Assembly (NCBI GenBank): GCA_910587655.1
Contig: CAJUND010000013.1
Coordinates: 15,831-79,830, forward strand
DNA length: 64,000 nucleotides
Origin: an uncultured Agathobacter sp.
GTDB lineage: Bacteria > Bacillota > Clostridia > Lachnospirales > Lachnospiraceae
Reading direction: 5' to 3'
Below the pieces are notes generated by a model. The model saw only the letters and a program-made list of their open reading frames with translations, did not search any database and had not been told where the DNA came from. A program made the position numbers and the translations under genes. This document shows positions 1 to 8,100 of the stretch, piece by piece; within the stretch, counting starts at the first letter, position 1, and each line of letters begins with the position of its first letter.

Positions 1-54
1 CTTACCGAAGGACTGGGACGGCTGCAAAAGATTCTGGTTCGGTGTATGCGGTGA
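1..54 (+). CDS. C-terminal fragment, probable MalY/PatB-type aminotransferase
   Basis: The first 17 codons form an open frame ending in TGA at 52-54. The residues LTEGLGRLQKIL resemble the extreme C-terminus of fold-type I aminotransferases of the MalY/PatB cystathionine beta-lyase group, where a segment such as STLxEGLxRL is usual. The rest lies outside the window, so this is only a resemblance over a dozen residues. Confidence 0.35.
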   Translation, partial: LTEGLGRLQKILVRCMR

Positions 55-368
55 TAGTATTCACTGCATATACAATGAACGATAAAATCATAAATTAGCA
101 GAAAAAGCACAGTTGCAATCTGCCTTTGACTGTGCTAGACTTACATCAGAACAATTGTCAGTTGTTCATTTTTCCAATGGACAGATGGCAGGAGAATTCT
201 CATTTTTATATCCACAATAATAATTTTTTGAAAAATATTTCCCAGGTAGTATTTGTAAATAATTAATGAATATGAATATTTACATACTTTTATTAGTTTT
301 ATTATGAAATTTTATGGAATGTATTGTAGCATCTGCCAAAACAGTTTATACTAAAAGGAGAAAATAAT
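55..368. other. Intergenic region upstream of the nuclease-like gene
   Basis: No gene is visible. It holds a hairpin at 106-136 (stem AGCACAGT/ACTGTGCT) preceded by five A, so on the minus strand it reads as a terminator. An AT-rich stretch at about 270-330 includes a TTTACA-like -35 box. A good ribosome-binding site, AAAGGAG, sits nine bases before the ATG at 369. Confidence 0.5.
106..136 (-). terminator. Hairpin, terminator-like on the minus strand
   Basis: An eight-base perfect inverted repeat (106-113 with 129-136) is flanked on its left by AAAAA, which becomes a T run when read on the minus strand. It shares a 14-base direct repeat, GAAAAAGCACAGTT, with the terminator at 1316-1343, so the two hairpins flanking the nuclease-like gene look related. 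Confidence 0.45.
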
Positions 369-1313
369 ATGGAAAAGGAAACAGTTCAGCCGCAGGAGGT
401 GCTGCCGGTTAACGGTCGGTCAAAGGACAGTTTTTTTAAAATGATTTACCGGTCAAAGGAGCGGCTTGATGGACTGGCAAAATTTCTGCTGGGTATACAG
501 GACGGGGAGGTCAGCATTGCAAATGTGAAGCCGGTTCTGTTTGGAAACCGGGAGAATGATTTATCGTTTCTGTGCAATCATGTCTTTTACTGCATGATGG
601 AGGAAGAATCCACACTGTGTCCTAATATGCCGTACCGTCTGCTGGAATATATTACGGCGGGTCTCCGTTCCACAGTGGATTCGGAAAAGCTTTTGTACAG
701 TTCAAAAAAGGTGTATTTTCCGGTTCCGAAGCTGTATATGGTGCAGGTCGGCGTGGAGGAGAGAAAGAAGGAGATTACGGAAGCTGTGTATGACCTGCGG
801 CTGAGTGATTCCTACAGAACTGTTGAAGACAGAAATGAAACCGTTACGGAACCGGACCTTGAGGCAGTGGTTCATGTATATGATTTTCGTATGACGCTTT
901 CGGAGATACTTGATTATATTGAAAAAGAAATTCTTCCGGCGCGCCTTGTCCCGTATGCAGGGGATTTGCTGGATTATGCGCTTGTTGCTGACTGCCTGAC
1001 CTATGTTCAGCGTGTGGGAAGGAACAAAAAATATACAGTTCCCAAAAATGCCGCAGTTCCTGCCAGACTGCTGGAACTGCTGAAAGACAGGGGGATTTTC
1101 AGGGAACTGCTTTCTGATAAGGAGGTATGTGATATGACGATGGCAACATTTTCAAGAGAAGATATGCGTGAATACCAGGGGTGGGAACGCGGCATGGAAG
1201 AGGGAATGGAGCAGGGAAGAGTACTGACATATGCGGAATTTGGACTGTCCCCGGAAGAAATCGCTTTACGTGTATCCATGCCCCTGGAAGAGGTAAAGCG
1301 GATACTGGAGTAA
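369..1313 (+). CDS. Rpn/PD-(D/E)XK nuclease-family transposase-like protein
   Basis: A 314-residue protein resembling the Rpn (recombination-promoting nuclease) / PD-(D/E)XK transposase-like families that are multicopy in Lachnospiraceae. The family layout is visible: an N-terminal KDSFFKMIY segment, then NDLSF (metal-binding Asp) around residue 63, then MEEEST followed by PNMPYRLLEYI, where relatives have IEHQST..NMPLR. The usual E-x-Q therefore reads E-x-E here. The C-terminus has a charged EGMEEGMEQGR-like helix and a short helix-turn-helix-like end (LSPEEIALRVSMPLEEVKRI), typical of this group. Members cleave DNA and promote recA-independent recombination in E. coli. Whether this one is active is unknown. 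The start is supported by AAAGGAG nine bases upstream. Confidence 0.7.
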   Translation: MEKETVQPQEVLPVNGRSKDSFFKMIYRSKERLDGLAKFLLGIQDGEVSIANVKPVLFGNRENDLSFLCNHVFYCMMEEESTLCPNMPYRLLEYITAGLRSTVDSEKLLYSSKKVYFPVPKLYMVQVGVEERKKEITEAVYDLRLSDSYRTVEDRNETVTEPDLEAVVHVYDFRMTLSEILDYIEKEILPARLVPYAGDLLDYALVADCLTYVQRVGRNKKYTVPKNAAVPARLLELLKDRGIFRELLSDKEVCDMTMATFSREDMREYQGWERGMEEGMEQGRVLTYAEFGLSPEEIALRVSMPLEEVKRILE

Positions 1314-1317
1314 TGGA

Positions 1318-1343
1318 AAAAGCACAGTTTCACCTGTGCTTTT
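1318..1343. terminator. Bidirectional terminator between convergent genes
   Basis: A perfect ten-base inverted repeat AAAAGCACAG/CTGTGCTTTT with a six-base loop, giving a T run in both directions. It serves the nuclease-like gene on the plus strand and the bceB-like gene on the minus strand, whose last codons are inside the hairpin. Confidence 0.85.
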
Positions 1344-3420
1344 CTTCCACATTCCGTTTAAATCCCACATAAGTAACAACAAAATAAACCAGATAAATTC
1401 CAAAAAACAAGGCAATGCTTTTCAGGAAAAATATACCGGCGAAAACCGGGACGCCCGTTTCGATGACAAACTGTTTACTCACAAATAAAATCATTTTTCC
1501 GCTGATTACCATTGCAAACAGTGCCGGACACAGATAGTAGGCGGCGAGTTGTTTTAAAATCATGCGCCGGATCTGGTTTCGTTCCAGTCCGAGTTTCGCC
1601 AGCACATCATACCGGAATCTGTATTTGGCGGAATCGCTTAACTGCTGGATGGACAGCACGGTTACAGCGACACATACAAATACAAGGCCGATATAAAACA
1701 TCGGAATAATGAAAGAACCCAGCATATATTTGGTTTCAGGAATCAGGCTTTCCCTTGCCAGGTAAACGGAGCACATTACGATAATGGAGTCTGAGCCGCA
1801 GCGTAAACCCGGGTTGTACTTATTGTCCGTGTCCAGTTCCATATCATCATCTTCCGGTAATAAATTCATCAGTTTATTCTGTAAATCCAGCGGACGCGCT
1901 CCTTTTAAATCCACAGCCAGTTCCGAATAACAAGGGCGCATGCGCTTTAATGCATCATCCGGTACGACAATTACATAATCAGCCCCGTTGTGCCCGTCCT
2001 GCGAAAAGTAATCCGGGATAATTCCCGCGCAGGAGAGAAAGGTTTTGCCGGAGGCGTCTGCAATCTGTAAATCTTTTGGGGCGTCTGTCACTTCATGGTA
2101 TAACCGGGGCTTAATCTGAATAAGGTATTCCCCGGAGGTTATTTCCTTTTTCCCATAACCCAGCATCTGCCGCAGATGGTTATAATCCGAAAGTCCCATA
2201 TAAGTATCGTATGGATAATAGGTTCCGCGGTTTAAAAGCATTTCCTTTATTTTATCTGTGTCAGGGCTTCCATCGGTTTTCTGGTACATGGTTCCCCATG
2301 CCTCTAAATGTGTCAGCATCCAGGTATTCACCTGGTTGCTGTAATCCGTGTAAATGTGGTACGGATAATAATCTGCAGATGCTGTTTCAGCATTGATTAC
2401 TGCTATTTCATCGGAAAAATCATCATTCGTGTCTGAACTGTATGCCAGTACGTCAAACGGAAATTTGCCGTCCAGCATGGTGTTTTCATATTCGCTGAAC
2501 ATCAGGGCAATGGAAGCGCCGAGCAGTGCGAGGGTAAACAGTGACGTCAGCGTTCCCATTGTAAACTGCATGGTTTTTACCTTTGATGCAAACTGCCTGA
2601 GCAGAAAAAGATTCTGCCCTCTGTAGACTGCGTTTCCTTTTTTTCGGATATAGCAGATGGTCCATGCCGATAATCCGGTATAAAACAGATAAATGGTAAG
2701 TACCAGACCGACCAGAAAAATCATGACTTCCACGGTACTGTCAAGTCTGCCGAATATGCTCCAGAACAGTAAAATAAAAATCATGGACAGCGGAAGAAGA
2801 ATCCGTTTTCCCTTTTCATGTTTTTCCCGGATGTTTTCGTTCCGGCGTCTGGCTTCCATCAGTGCATGGATATTCATTTTTCTGAATTTATGCCTGCACC
2901 GGGTCAGCGCCAGCAGGTAACAGCCGAAGTAACAAAGCGCCGTCATCAGAAAGGTTTTATAATGGAAGGTGATATGCAGGTGATATTCCATTCTTACCAT
3001 GGAATACATAACGGAAACCAGTACCTGCTGGAGCAGTATTCCCAGAAGAATGCCGCAGCAGAAGGAAAGACAGCCAAGCAGAAGATTTTCCCTGATATAC
3101 AGTCTGGAAACCGTTTTCTTTTTCATTCCAAGGAGCAGGTAGATTCCAAATTCACTGCTTCGTTTTTCCAGCATAAATCGCACCATATAGTTTATCAGCC
3201 ATGCAACGATGATAACAATAAATACGGTTGCAAGAATCAGCATAATGTCCATCAGTGGTTCCAGGTCAAAAAGGTCTGCCAGTTCGTTCTGGAAAATCAG
3301 ACTGCCGAATGCGTAAATCAGCGCCGTGATGATTGTCATGGTAAGAATATAAACCAGGTAATCCCTTGCGGACCGTTTCATGTTACGGAAGGCGAGCTTA
3401 GCAAACATCAGACATTTCAC
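1330..3420 (-). CDS. BceB/FtsX-type ABC transporter permease
   Basis: A 696-residue membrane protein of the BceB/VraG peptide-sensing and resistance type. It has the FtsX-like architecture: one N-terminal helix (YLVYILTMTIITALIYAFG), further helices within the first ~250 residues, including the conserved stretch EKRSSEFGIYLLLGMKKK, a ~200-residue extracellular domain (roughly residues 330-540), and C-terminal helices ending in a basic tail. Such permeases bind cell-wall-active peptides such as bacitracin or lantibiotics and signal to a BceS-type kinase, which fits the neighbouring genes. Its ATG lies 23 bases inside the end of the ATPase gene, so the two are translationally coupled. Length and topology match the family. 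Confidence 0.87.
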   Translation of the reverse strand: MKCLMFAKLAFRNMKRSARDYLVYILTMTIITALIYAFGSLIFQNELADLFDLEPLMDIMLILATVFIVIIVAWLINYMVRFMLEKRSSEFGIYLLLGMKKKTVSRLYIRENLLLGCLSFCCGILLGILLQQVLVSVMYSMVRMEYHLHITFHYKTFLMTALCYFGCYLLALTRCRHKFRKMNIHALMEARRRNENIREKHEKGKRILLPLSMIFILLFWSIFGRLDSTVEVMIFLVGLVLTIYLFYTGLSAWTICYIRKKGNAVYRGQNLFLLRQFASKVKTMQFTMGTLTSLFTLALLGASIALMFSEYENTMLDGKFPFDVLAYSSDTNDDFSDEIAVINAETASADYYPYHIYTDYSNQVNTWMLTHLEAWGTMYQKTDGSPDTDKIKEMLLNRGTYYPYDTYMGLSDYNHLRQMLGYGKKEITSGEYLIQIKPRLYHEVTDAPKDLQIADASGKTFLSCAGIIPDYFSQDGHNGADYVIVVPDDALKRMRPCYSELAVDLKGARPLDLQNKLMNLLPEDDDMELDTDNKYNPGLRCGSDSIIVMCSVYLARESLIPETKYMLGSFIIPMFYIGLVFVCVAVTVLSIQQLSDSAKYRFRYDVLAKLGLERNQIRRMILKQLAAYYLCPALFAMVISGKMILFVSKQFVIETGVPVFAGIFFLKSIALFFGIYLVYFVVTYVGFKRNVEEKHR

Positions 3421-4177
3421 CTCCCGTCAGTGACAGTACATCCAGGATTTCCTGAAGGAAAAGGTTTCTCTTTTTTTCTCCCCGGATGAGTTCGTGAAAT
3501 ATTTTCCCGTCTTTTAAAAACAAGATTCTTTTACAGTAGCTTGCCGAAAATGCATCATGGGTTACCATAAGAATCGTTGCCGCAAGCTCCCGGTTCAGAC
3601 GGGTGAAGGTTTCCAGAAGCGTCTGCGCTGCCCTGGAATCCAAAGCACCGGTCGGTTCATCCGCAAGCAGAAGTTTTGGATGGCTGACAAGCGCCCTTGC
3701 GCAGGCACACCGCTGTTTCTGTCCGCCGGAAACCTGGTACGGAAATTTATCCCGGATATCCTCGATTCCAAGCAGCCTTAAAATGCTGCCACAGCGTTCA
3801 TTGATGTCTTTTTTCTTTTGTCCCTGCAGGGTCTGCGCCAGAATAATGTTTTCCTCAATGGTCAGGGTGTCCAGCAGATTGTAATCCTGAAATACAAAGC
3901 CAAGATTTTTTCTGCGGAATTCTGACAGGGCATTTTCCGACAGCTCTGTGATATCGGTGTTTTCATAATAAATATGTCCCGCAGTTACCCGGTCAATGGT
4001 TGCCATCATGTTTAGAAGCGTGGTTTTTCCGGAGCCGGAGGCTCCCATGACGCCGATAAATTCGCCTTTGTCCACATGAAAGCTTACATCATCCACGGCC
4101 TTTGTTACATTTGATTCGTTTCCGTAGTATTTTTCCACGTTGCATACCCGGATGTAGTTGTTTGCAGTCTGTGCCAT
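3398..4177 (-). CDS. BceA-type ABC transporter ATPase
   Basis: ATPase partner of the following BceB-like permease. Walker A GASGSGKTT, Q-loop region FVFQDYNLL, signature VSGGQKQR and Walker B LLLADEPTGALD are all intact, and the protein is about 259 residues, the usual size for MacB/BceA-type ATPases. I start it at the ATG at 4177 (MAQTANNY) because AAAGGAAA lies at the right distance upstream. A frame-open ATG nine codons earlier (4204) has no comparable site. The gene follows the kinase gene by about 115 bases, a gap holding a strong inverted repeat that may carry its own regulation. Confidence 0.92.
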   Translation of the reverse strand: MAQTANNYIRVCNVEKYYGNESNVTKAVDDVSFHVDKGEFIGVMGASGSGKTTLLNMMATIDRVTAGHIYYENTDITELSENALSEFRRKNLGFVFQDYNLLDTLTIEENIILAQTLQGQKKKDINERCGSILRLLGIEDIRDKFPYQVSGGQKQRCACARALVSHPKLLLADEPTGALDSRAAQTLLETFTRLNRELAATILMVTHDAFSASYCKRILFLKDGKIFHELIRGEKKRNLFLQEILDVLSLTGGEMSDVC

Positions 4178-4258
4178 GATAGAATTTCCTTTCGTCTGTA
4201 TCATGATTGTTTTGTAATGTCATTTTATATGATTTCGGGATGGTTTCATATAAAGACA

Positions 4259-4298
4259 GATTGAAGTTATCTTAAGATTTCATAAGATAACTTCAATC
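4259..4298. promoter_or_regulatory. 15-bp perfect inverted repeat between bceS-like and bceA-like genes
   Basis: The arms at 4259-4273 and 4284-4298 are exact complements with a ten-base spacer. The right arm overlaps the stop codon of the kinase gene (TGA on the minus strand at 4293-4295). No T run follows on the minus strand, so this is a poor intrinsic terminator. AAGAT occurs twice ten bases apart, as expected for an OmpR-family dimer site, so a BceR-type operator for the transporter genes is a fair alternative. A stabilising or attenuating hairpin is also possible. Confidence 0.6.
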
Positions 4299-5324
4299 CA
4301 TTGATTCCCTGCTTATGTAATTACTAACCGGAAATTCCACAACCATTTTCGTCCCCCTGCCATATTCCGACTCCGCAGATATCCCAATCCCCATTTTTTC
4401 ACAGAGCCTGCGGCAAAGGTAAAGTCCCATTCCGGTCGAGCGTTCTTCTTTTCTTCCATTGGTTCCGGTAAATCCTTTTTCAAAAATCCGGGAAAGTTCT
4501 TCCGGGCGGATGCCGGTTCCGTTGTCCTCCACAGTAAATAGTACGCCGTGCTCCGTGCGGCTGGTTCCGATACAAAATACAGGCGTTTCGCTTTTGTATT
4601 TTATACTGTTTAAGATGAGCTGGTTTAAAATAAAAGCAATCCATTTTTTATCAGTATAAACCATGTCCTTACAATTTATATCTGCCTGCACATGGTTCTG
4701 GATTAAAAGCAGTCTGTTTTTATCCAGTACTTCATACACGACTTCTTCCAGGTTCGTTTTCTGTATCATATAATCTTTGTAAACCTCTTTGGAACGGGCA
4801 AAGTACAGCGCCATATCCACATAGTTTTCTATTTTCTGGTTTTCCAGGCTGATGGTTTTAAAGTCATCAGCACTGCCAGGCAGATGCCTGCGGTTTTCAC
4901 AGACCAGGGAAATTCCGGTAATTGGAGCCTTGATTTCATGCACCCAGCTTTCGATATATTCTTTATAATCCTTTTGTTCCTCTTCCAGCCGGCGGATTCG
5001 CTCAATCACTGATTTATTTGATTTACGGATCATTTCTTTGTAAAGTCTGTCCTCAAGCGAAAACGAGTCGGGCAGCAGTTCTCCGAGCAGGTATCTTCTG
5101 TCTGTTTTTTCCAGAATCTGTTCCATTTCGCGGAAATATTTCTTCCGCTGTCCGTAAGTAAGCAGAAGCCATGCTGCCAGAAGAACCAGCCAGAAAACCA
5201 GAATCAGCGTGATGTTTGATTTGCTGTAGTCCGTCAGCCGTAAAAACACGGAGAGGACGCACATGCAGATGAAGTGAAGCAGTAAAAGCATTCCTTTGTC
5301 TTTGATAAATTCTGTCAGTTTCAT
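4293..5324 (-). CDS. BceS-like intramembrane-sensing histidine kinase
   Basis: A 343-residue histidine kinase with two N-terminal transmembrane helices (about residues 12-30 and 38-58) and almost no extracellular loop, the hallmark of BceS-type intramembrane-sensing kinases that take their signal from the neighbouring BceAB transporter. The H-box ESWVHEIKAPITG holds the phospho-accepting His, followed by N-box (LNQLILNSIKY), G1 (DNGTGI) and G2 (STGMGLYLCRRL). It overlaps the regulator gene by four bases (ATGA at 5321-5324), consistent with one operon in the order regulator, kinase, ATPase, permease. Confidence 0.9.
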   Translation of the reverse strand: MKLTEFIKDKGMLLLLHFICMCVLSVFLRLTDYSKSNITLILVFWLVLLAAWLLLTYGQRKKYFREMEQILEKTDRRYLLGELLPDSFSLEDRLYKEMIRKSNKSVIERIRRLEEEQKDYKEYIESWVHEIKAPITGISLVCENRRHLPGSADDFKTISLENQKIENYVDMALYFARSKEVYKDYMIQKTNLEEVVYEVLDKNRLLLIQNHVQADINCKDMVYTDKKWIAFILNQLILNSIKYKSETPVFCIGTSRTEHGVLFTVEDNGTGIRPEELSRIFEKGFTGTNGRKEERSTGMGLYLCRRLCEKMGIGISAESEYGRGTKMVVEFPVSNYISRESMD

Positions 5325-5980
5325 ATGCGGTAACCAATGCCCCTTTTTGTTTCTATAAAATCCTCTGCCCCGATGGAATTTAATTTTTTGCGGATATTTG
5401 TCACATGGACGCTTAAGGTATTGTCGTCAATAAAAATCTGGTTTTCCCACAGATATTCCACCAGTGTTATCCGGGAAACAAATTCTCCTTCGTGCAGAAA
5501 CAGAAGATGCAGGATTTTCATTTCATTTTTGGTAAGCTCCACGCTTTTGGACTGAAAGGATAAACAGCATCTGGGGATATGAAGCGTTACGCCGTTTTTG
5601 GAAAAACTTTCGGGTTTTGTCCCCTTTGTGCGTTTTAACACAGCGGCAATCCTCGCCAGAAGAAGCGGCGGCTGGTACGGCTTTGTGATATAATCGTCCG
5701 CGCCTTTTAAAATACCGTTCAGTTCGTCCATGGAATCAGTTCGTCCGGTCAGAAATATGACTGGAATGTCCGTCTGTTCCCGCAGCTGTATGCAGAGGTC
5801 AAAACCCGAAATTCCCGGCAGGTTTACATCCATAAGAATCAAATCCGGCATGGCGGTCTGCACCTGGTTTACCAGGTTTTCAAATATATCCGCCGCTGTG
5901 ACCTGGTACATGGCATTTTCCAGCAGTATTTTCAGTTCCCGCCGGATCAGCGGTTCGTCTTCAATGATAAATATATGCAT
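5321..5980 (-). CDS. BceR-like OmpR-family response regulator
   Basis: A 219-residue response regulator. The receiver domain has the acidic pair (IEDE), the phospho-acceptor Asp in LILMDVNLPG and the Lys in KPYQPP. The C-terminal half is a winged helix of the OmpR type (SVHVTNIRKKL, ETKRGIGYRI). I start it at the ATG at 5980 (MHIFIIEDE), preceded by AGGAG. The open frame continues 64 codons upstream, but that extension has no receiver-like sequence and crosses the promoter. It probably activates the bceAB-like genes downstream. Confidence 0.9.
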   Translation of the reverse strand: MHIFIIEDEPLIRRELKILLENAMYQVTAADIFENLVNQVQTAMPDLILMDVNLPGISGFDLCIQLREQTDIPVIFLTGRTDSMDELNGILKGADDYITKPYQPPLLLARIAAVLKRTKGTKPESFSKNGVTLHIPRCCLSFQSKSVELTKNEMKILHLLFLHEGEFVSRITLVEYLWENQIFIDDNTLSVHVTNIRKKLNSIGAEDFIETKRGIGYRI

Positions 5981-6088
5981 TATGACTGCAGCTCCTGTTC
6001 TGTCAATGACGCAAATCCCATGCAAATTCGCTGCACGAAAGGATTTGCGCAGACAATGCATCAAACAATGTATCATATGTTCTGCCCT

Positions 6089-6117
6089 ATTATAACAAAA
6101 ACAGGTGGGACTGTCAC
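6089..6117 (-). promoter_or_regulatory. Promoter for the bceRS-like genes
   Basis: On the minus strand a GTGACA -35 box (6112-6117) and a perfect TATAAT -10 box (6089-6094) are separated by 17 bases. The predicted leader of about 100 bases contains an eight-base inverted repeat (6011-6018 with 6041-6048) whose role is unknown. Confidence 0.65.
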
Positions 6118-6228
6118 TTTTTTTGTATACAAACCGTGACTGCTGTGTTATAATCCAAAAATAAATAGTCATTGTTCCCTGTGTTCACAGGCATGAGCAA
6201 AATCCACAAATCGAAAAAGGAAGTACAT

Positions 6229-8100
6229 ATGAACCCAGCCGAAATATTAAAAAAATACTTTGGATACGATTCGTTCCGGAACGGACAGGAAACCATGATC
6301 GAATCCATTTTATCAGGAAAAGATGCGTTTGCGATTATGCCGACAGGCGCAGGAAAGTCACTCTGTTACCAGGTACCGGCGCTGCTTCTTCCCGGTATTA
6401 CGATTGTGATATCACCTCTTATTTCCCTGATGCAGGACCAGGTGAAATCTTTAAACGAGGCGGGAATTCATGCCGCATTCATTAACTCCTCCCTTACAGA
6501 ACAGCAGATTGCAAAGGCGCTGCGCCTGGCGCAGGACGGCACATACAAAATTATTTATGTCGCCCCTGAACGGCTGGAGAGTGAAGGGTTTATACAGTTT
6601 GCATTAAATACGGACATTTCCATGGTAACCGTTGATGAAGCGCACTGTATTTCGCAGTGGGGGCAGGATTTCAGGCCGGGCTATCTAAAGATTACAGAGT
6701 TTGTTGCAAAGCTGCCGAAGCGTCCGGTAGTCAGCGCGTTTACGGCAACGGCAACCGCTGAGGTCAAAACGGATATCGAATGCATTTTACAGCTGAAAAC
6801 CCCGGAAACTGTGGTAACGGGCTTTGACCGGGAAAACCTCTATTACCGCGTGGAGCATGTGGCAGGAAAGCGTAAGGATGAATTTGTCATGGATTATGTG
6901 AAAAGCCATTCGGGGGAGAGCGGAATCATCTACTGTGCGACAAGAAAAAATGTGGACACGCTGTATGAAAAACTGTCAGAAAACGGAATTTCCGTTTCCC
7001 GTTACCATGCCGGAATGGACAGTGAAACAAGAAAGAACAGCCAGGATGATTTTATTTATGACCGGGTGCAGGTGATTATTGCCACCAATGCATTTGGCAT
7101 GGGAATCGACAAATCAAACGTAAGGTATGTGATTCACTATAATATGCCGCAGAGCATGGAAAATTATTACCAGGAGGCGGGGCGTGCGGGACGCGACGGT
7201 GAAAACTCACAGTGCATCCTTTTGTTTTCCGCCCAGGATGTTATGATTAATAAATTTCTTCTGGATAAGAAGGAAGTAGAGGATGTGGAAGCAGAGGATC
7301 TTGAACTGATTCGGCAGAGAGATGTCAGAAGACTGCAGGCAATGGAAGGATACTGTAAAACCACCTCATGTCTTAGGAATTATATACTGGAATACTTTGG
7401 TGAAAAAACAAACGTACCCTGCGACAACTGCGGAAACTGCCACCGCGAATTTTCAGAAAGCGATATGACGGATGATGCGAAACAGGTGATTAACTGCGTT
7501 GCGGAAACGAGGGGAAGATTCGGCGTAAATATTGTGCTGGGAACCCTGCTCGGCGCAAACCGGGCAAGATTAAAGGAGGTTGGCGCCACTTCATACAAGT
7601 CATACGGCGTTCTTGCACAGAGAAATGAAAATGACTTAAGACTGCTGATTGGCCAGCTGCTGGCGGAAGGATATCTTGTCCAGACAGCAGGAGAGTACAG
7701 CGTTCTTAAGATGGGGGACATCAGCCGGTTAAAGGATGAAAACACCCGCGTGATTGTGAAGAAATTTGAGGAAAAGGAAAAGCGGGTGCGAAGCAGAAAT
7801 GCAGGAAAAAGAAGTACAGATGCACTTACATCTGCAGGCTACCAGTTATTTGAAAGACTCCGCCAGCTGCGTTTAATGATTGCAAAAGAAGAGAAAATGC
7901 CGCCGTATATTATATTTAATGACAAAACATTAATTGACATGTGTGCAAAAACACCGGAAAACAGGCAGGAAATGCTGGATGTATCCGGTGTCGGGGAACG
8001 TAAATTCAGTAAGTACGGACAGCGGTTTCTGGATGAAATCACACAGTTTGTTTCAGAAAACCCTGACGCGGTCATTAGTATGGAGGTGGAAAAGGATTAA
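6229..8100 (+). CDS. recQ: ATP-dependent DNA helicase RecQ
   Basis: A 623-residue RecQ-family 3'-5' helicase. The DEAD-type core shows Walker A PTGAGKS, DEAH (VTVDEAHCISQWG), SAFTATAT, and motifs V/VI (ATNAFGMGIDKSNVR, YYQEAGRAGRDG). The zinc-binding part of the RQC region has C..C..C..C in CKTTSCLRNYILEYFG..CDNCGNC. A C-terminal HRDC domain (YQLFERLRQLR... MLDVSGVGERK) completes the standard RecQ-RQC-HRDC order. The start is the ATG at 6229 with AAGGAAG upstream. The 19 codons before it are unlike the family. It ends four bases into the convergent kinase gene. Confidence 0.96.
   Translation: MNPAEILKKYFGYDSFRNGQETMIESILSGKDAFAIMPTGAGKSLCYQVPALLLPGITIVISPLISLMQDQVKSLNEAGIHAAFINSSLTEQQIAKALRLAQDGTYKIIYVAPERLESEGFIQFALNTDISMVTVDEAHCISQWGQDFRPGYLKITEFVAKLPKRPVVSAFTATATAEVKTDIECILQLKTPETVVTGFDRENLYYRVEHVAGKRKDEFVMDYVKSHSGESGIIYCATRKNVDTLYEKLSENGISVSRYHAGMDSETRKNSQDDFIYDRVQVIIATNAFGMGIDKSNVRYVIHYNMPQSMENYYQEAGRAGRDGENSQCILLFSAQDVMINKFLLDKKEVEDVEAEDLELIRQRDVRRLQAMEGYCKTTSCLRNYILEYFGEKTNVPCDNCGNCHREFSESDMTDDAKQVINCVAETRGRFGVNIVLGTLLGANRARLKEVGATSYKSYGVLAQRNENDLRLLIGQLLAEGYLVQTAGEYSVLKMGDISRLKDENTRVIVKKFEEKEKRVRSRNAGKRSTDALTSAGYQLFERLRQLRLMIAKEEKMPPYIIFNDKTLIDMCAKTPENRQEMLDVSGVGERKFSKYGQRFLDEITQFVSENPDAVISMEVEKD

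Noticed and set aside
2818..3489. 223-codon plus-strand frame inside the bceB-like gene
   Set aside because: Antisense to the permease, Gln/His-rich composition, no promoter or ribosome site.
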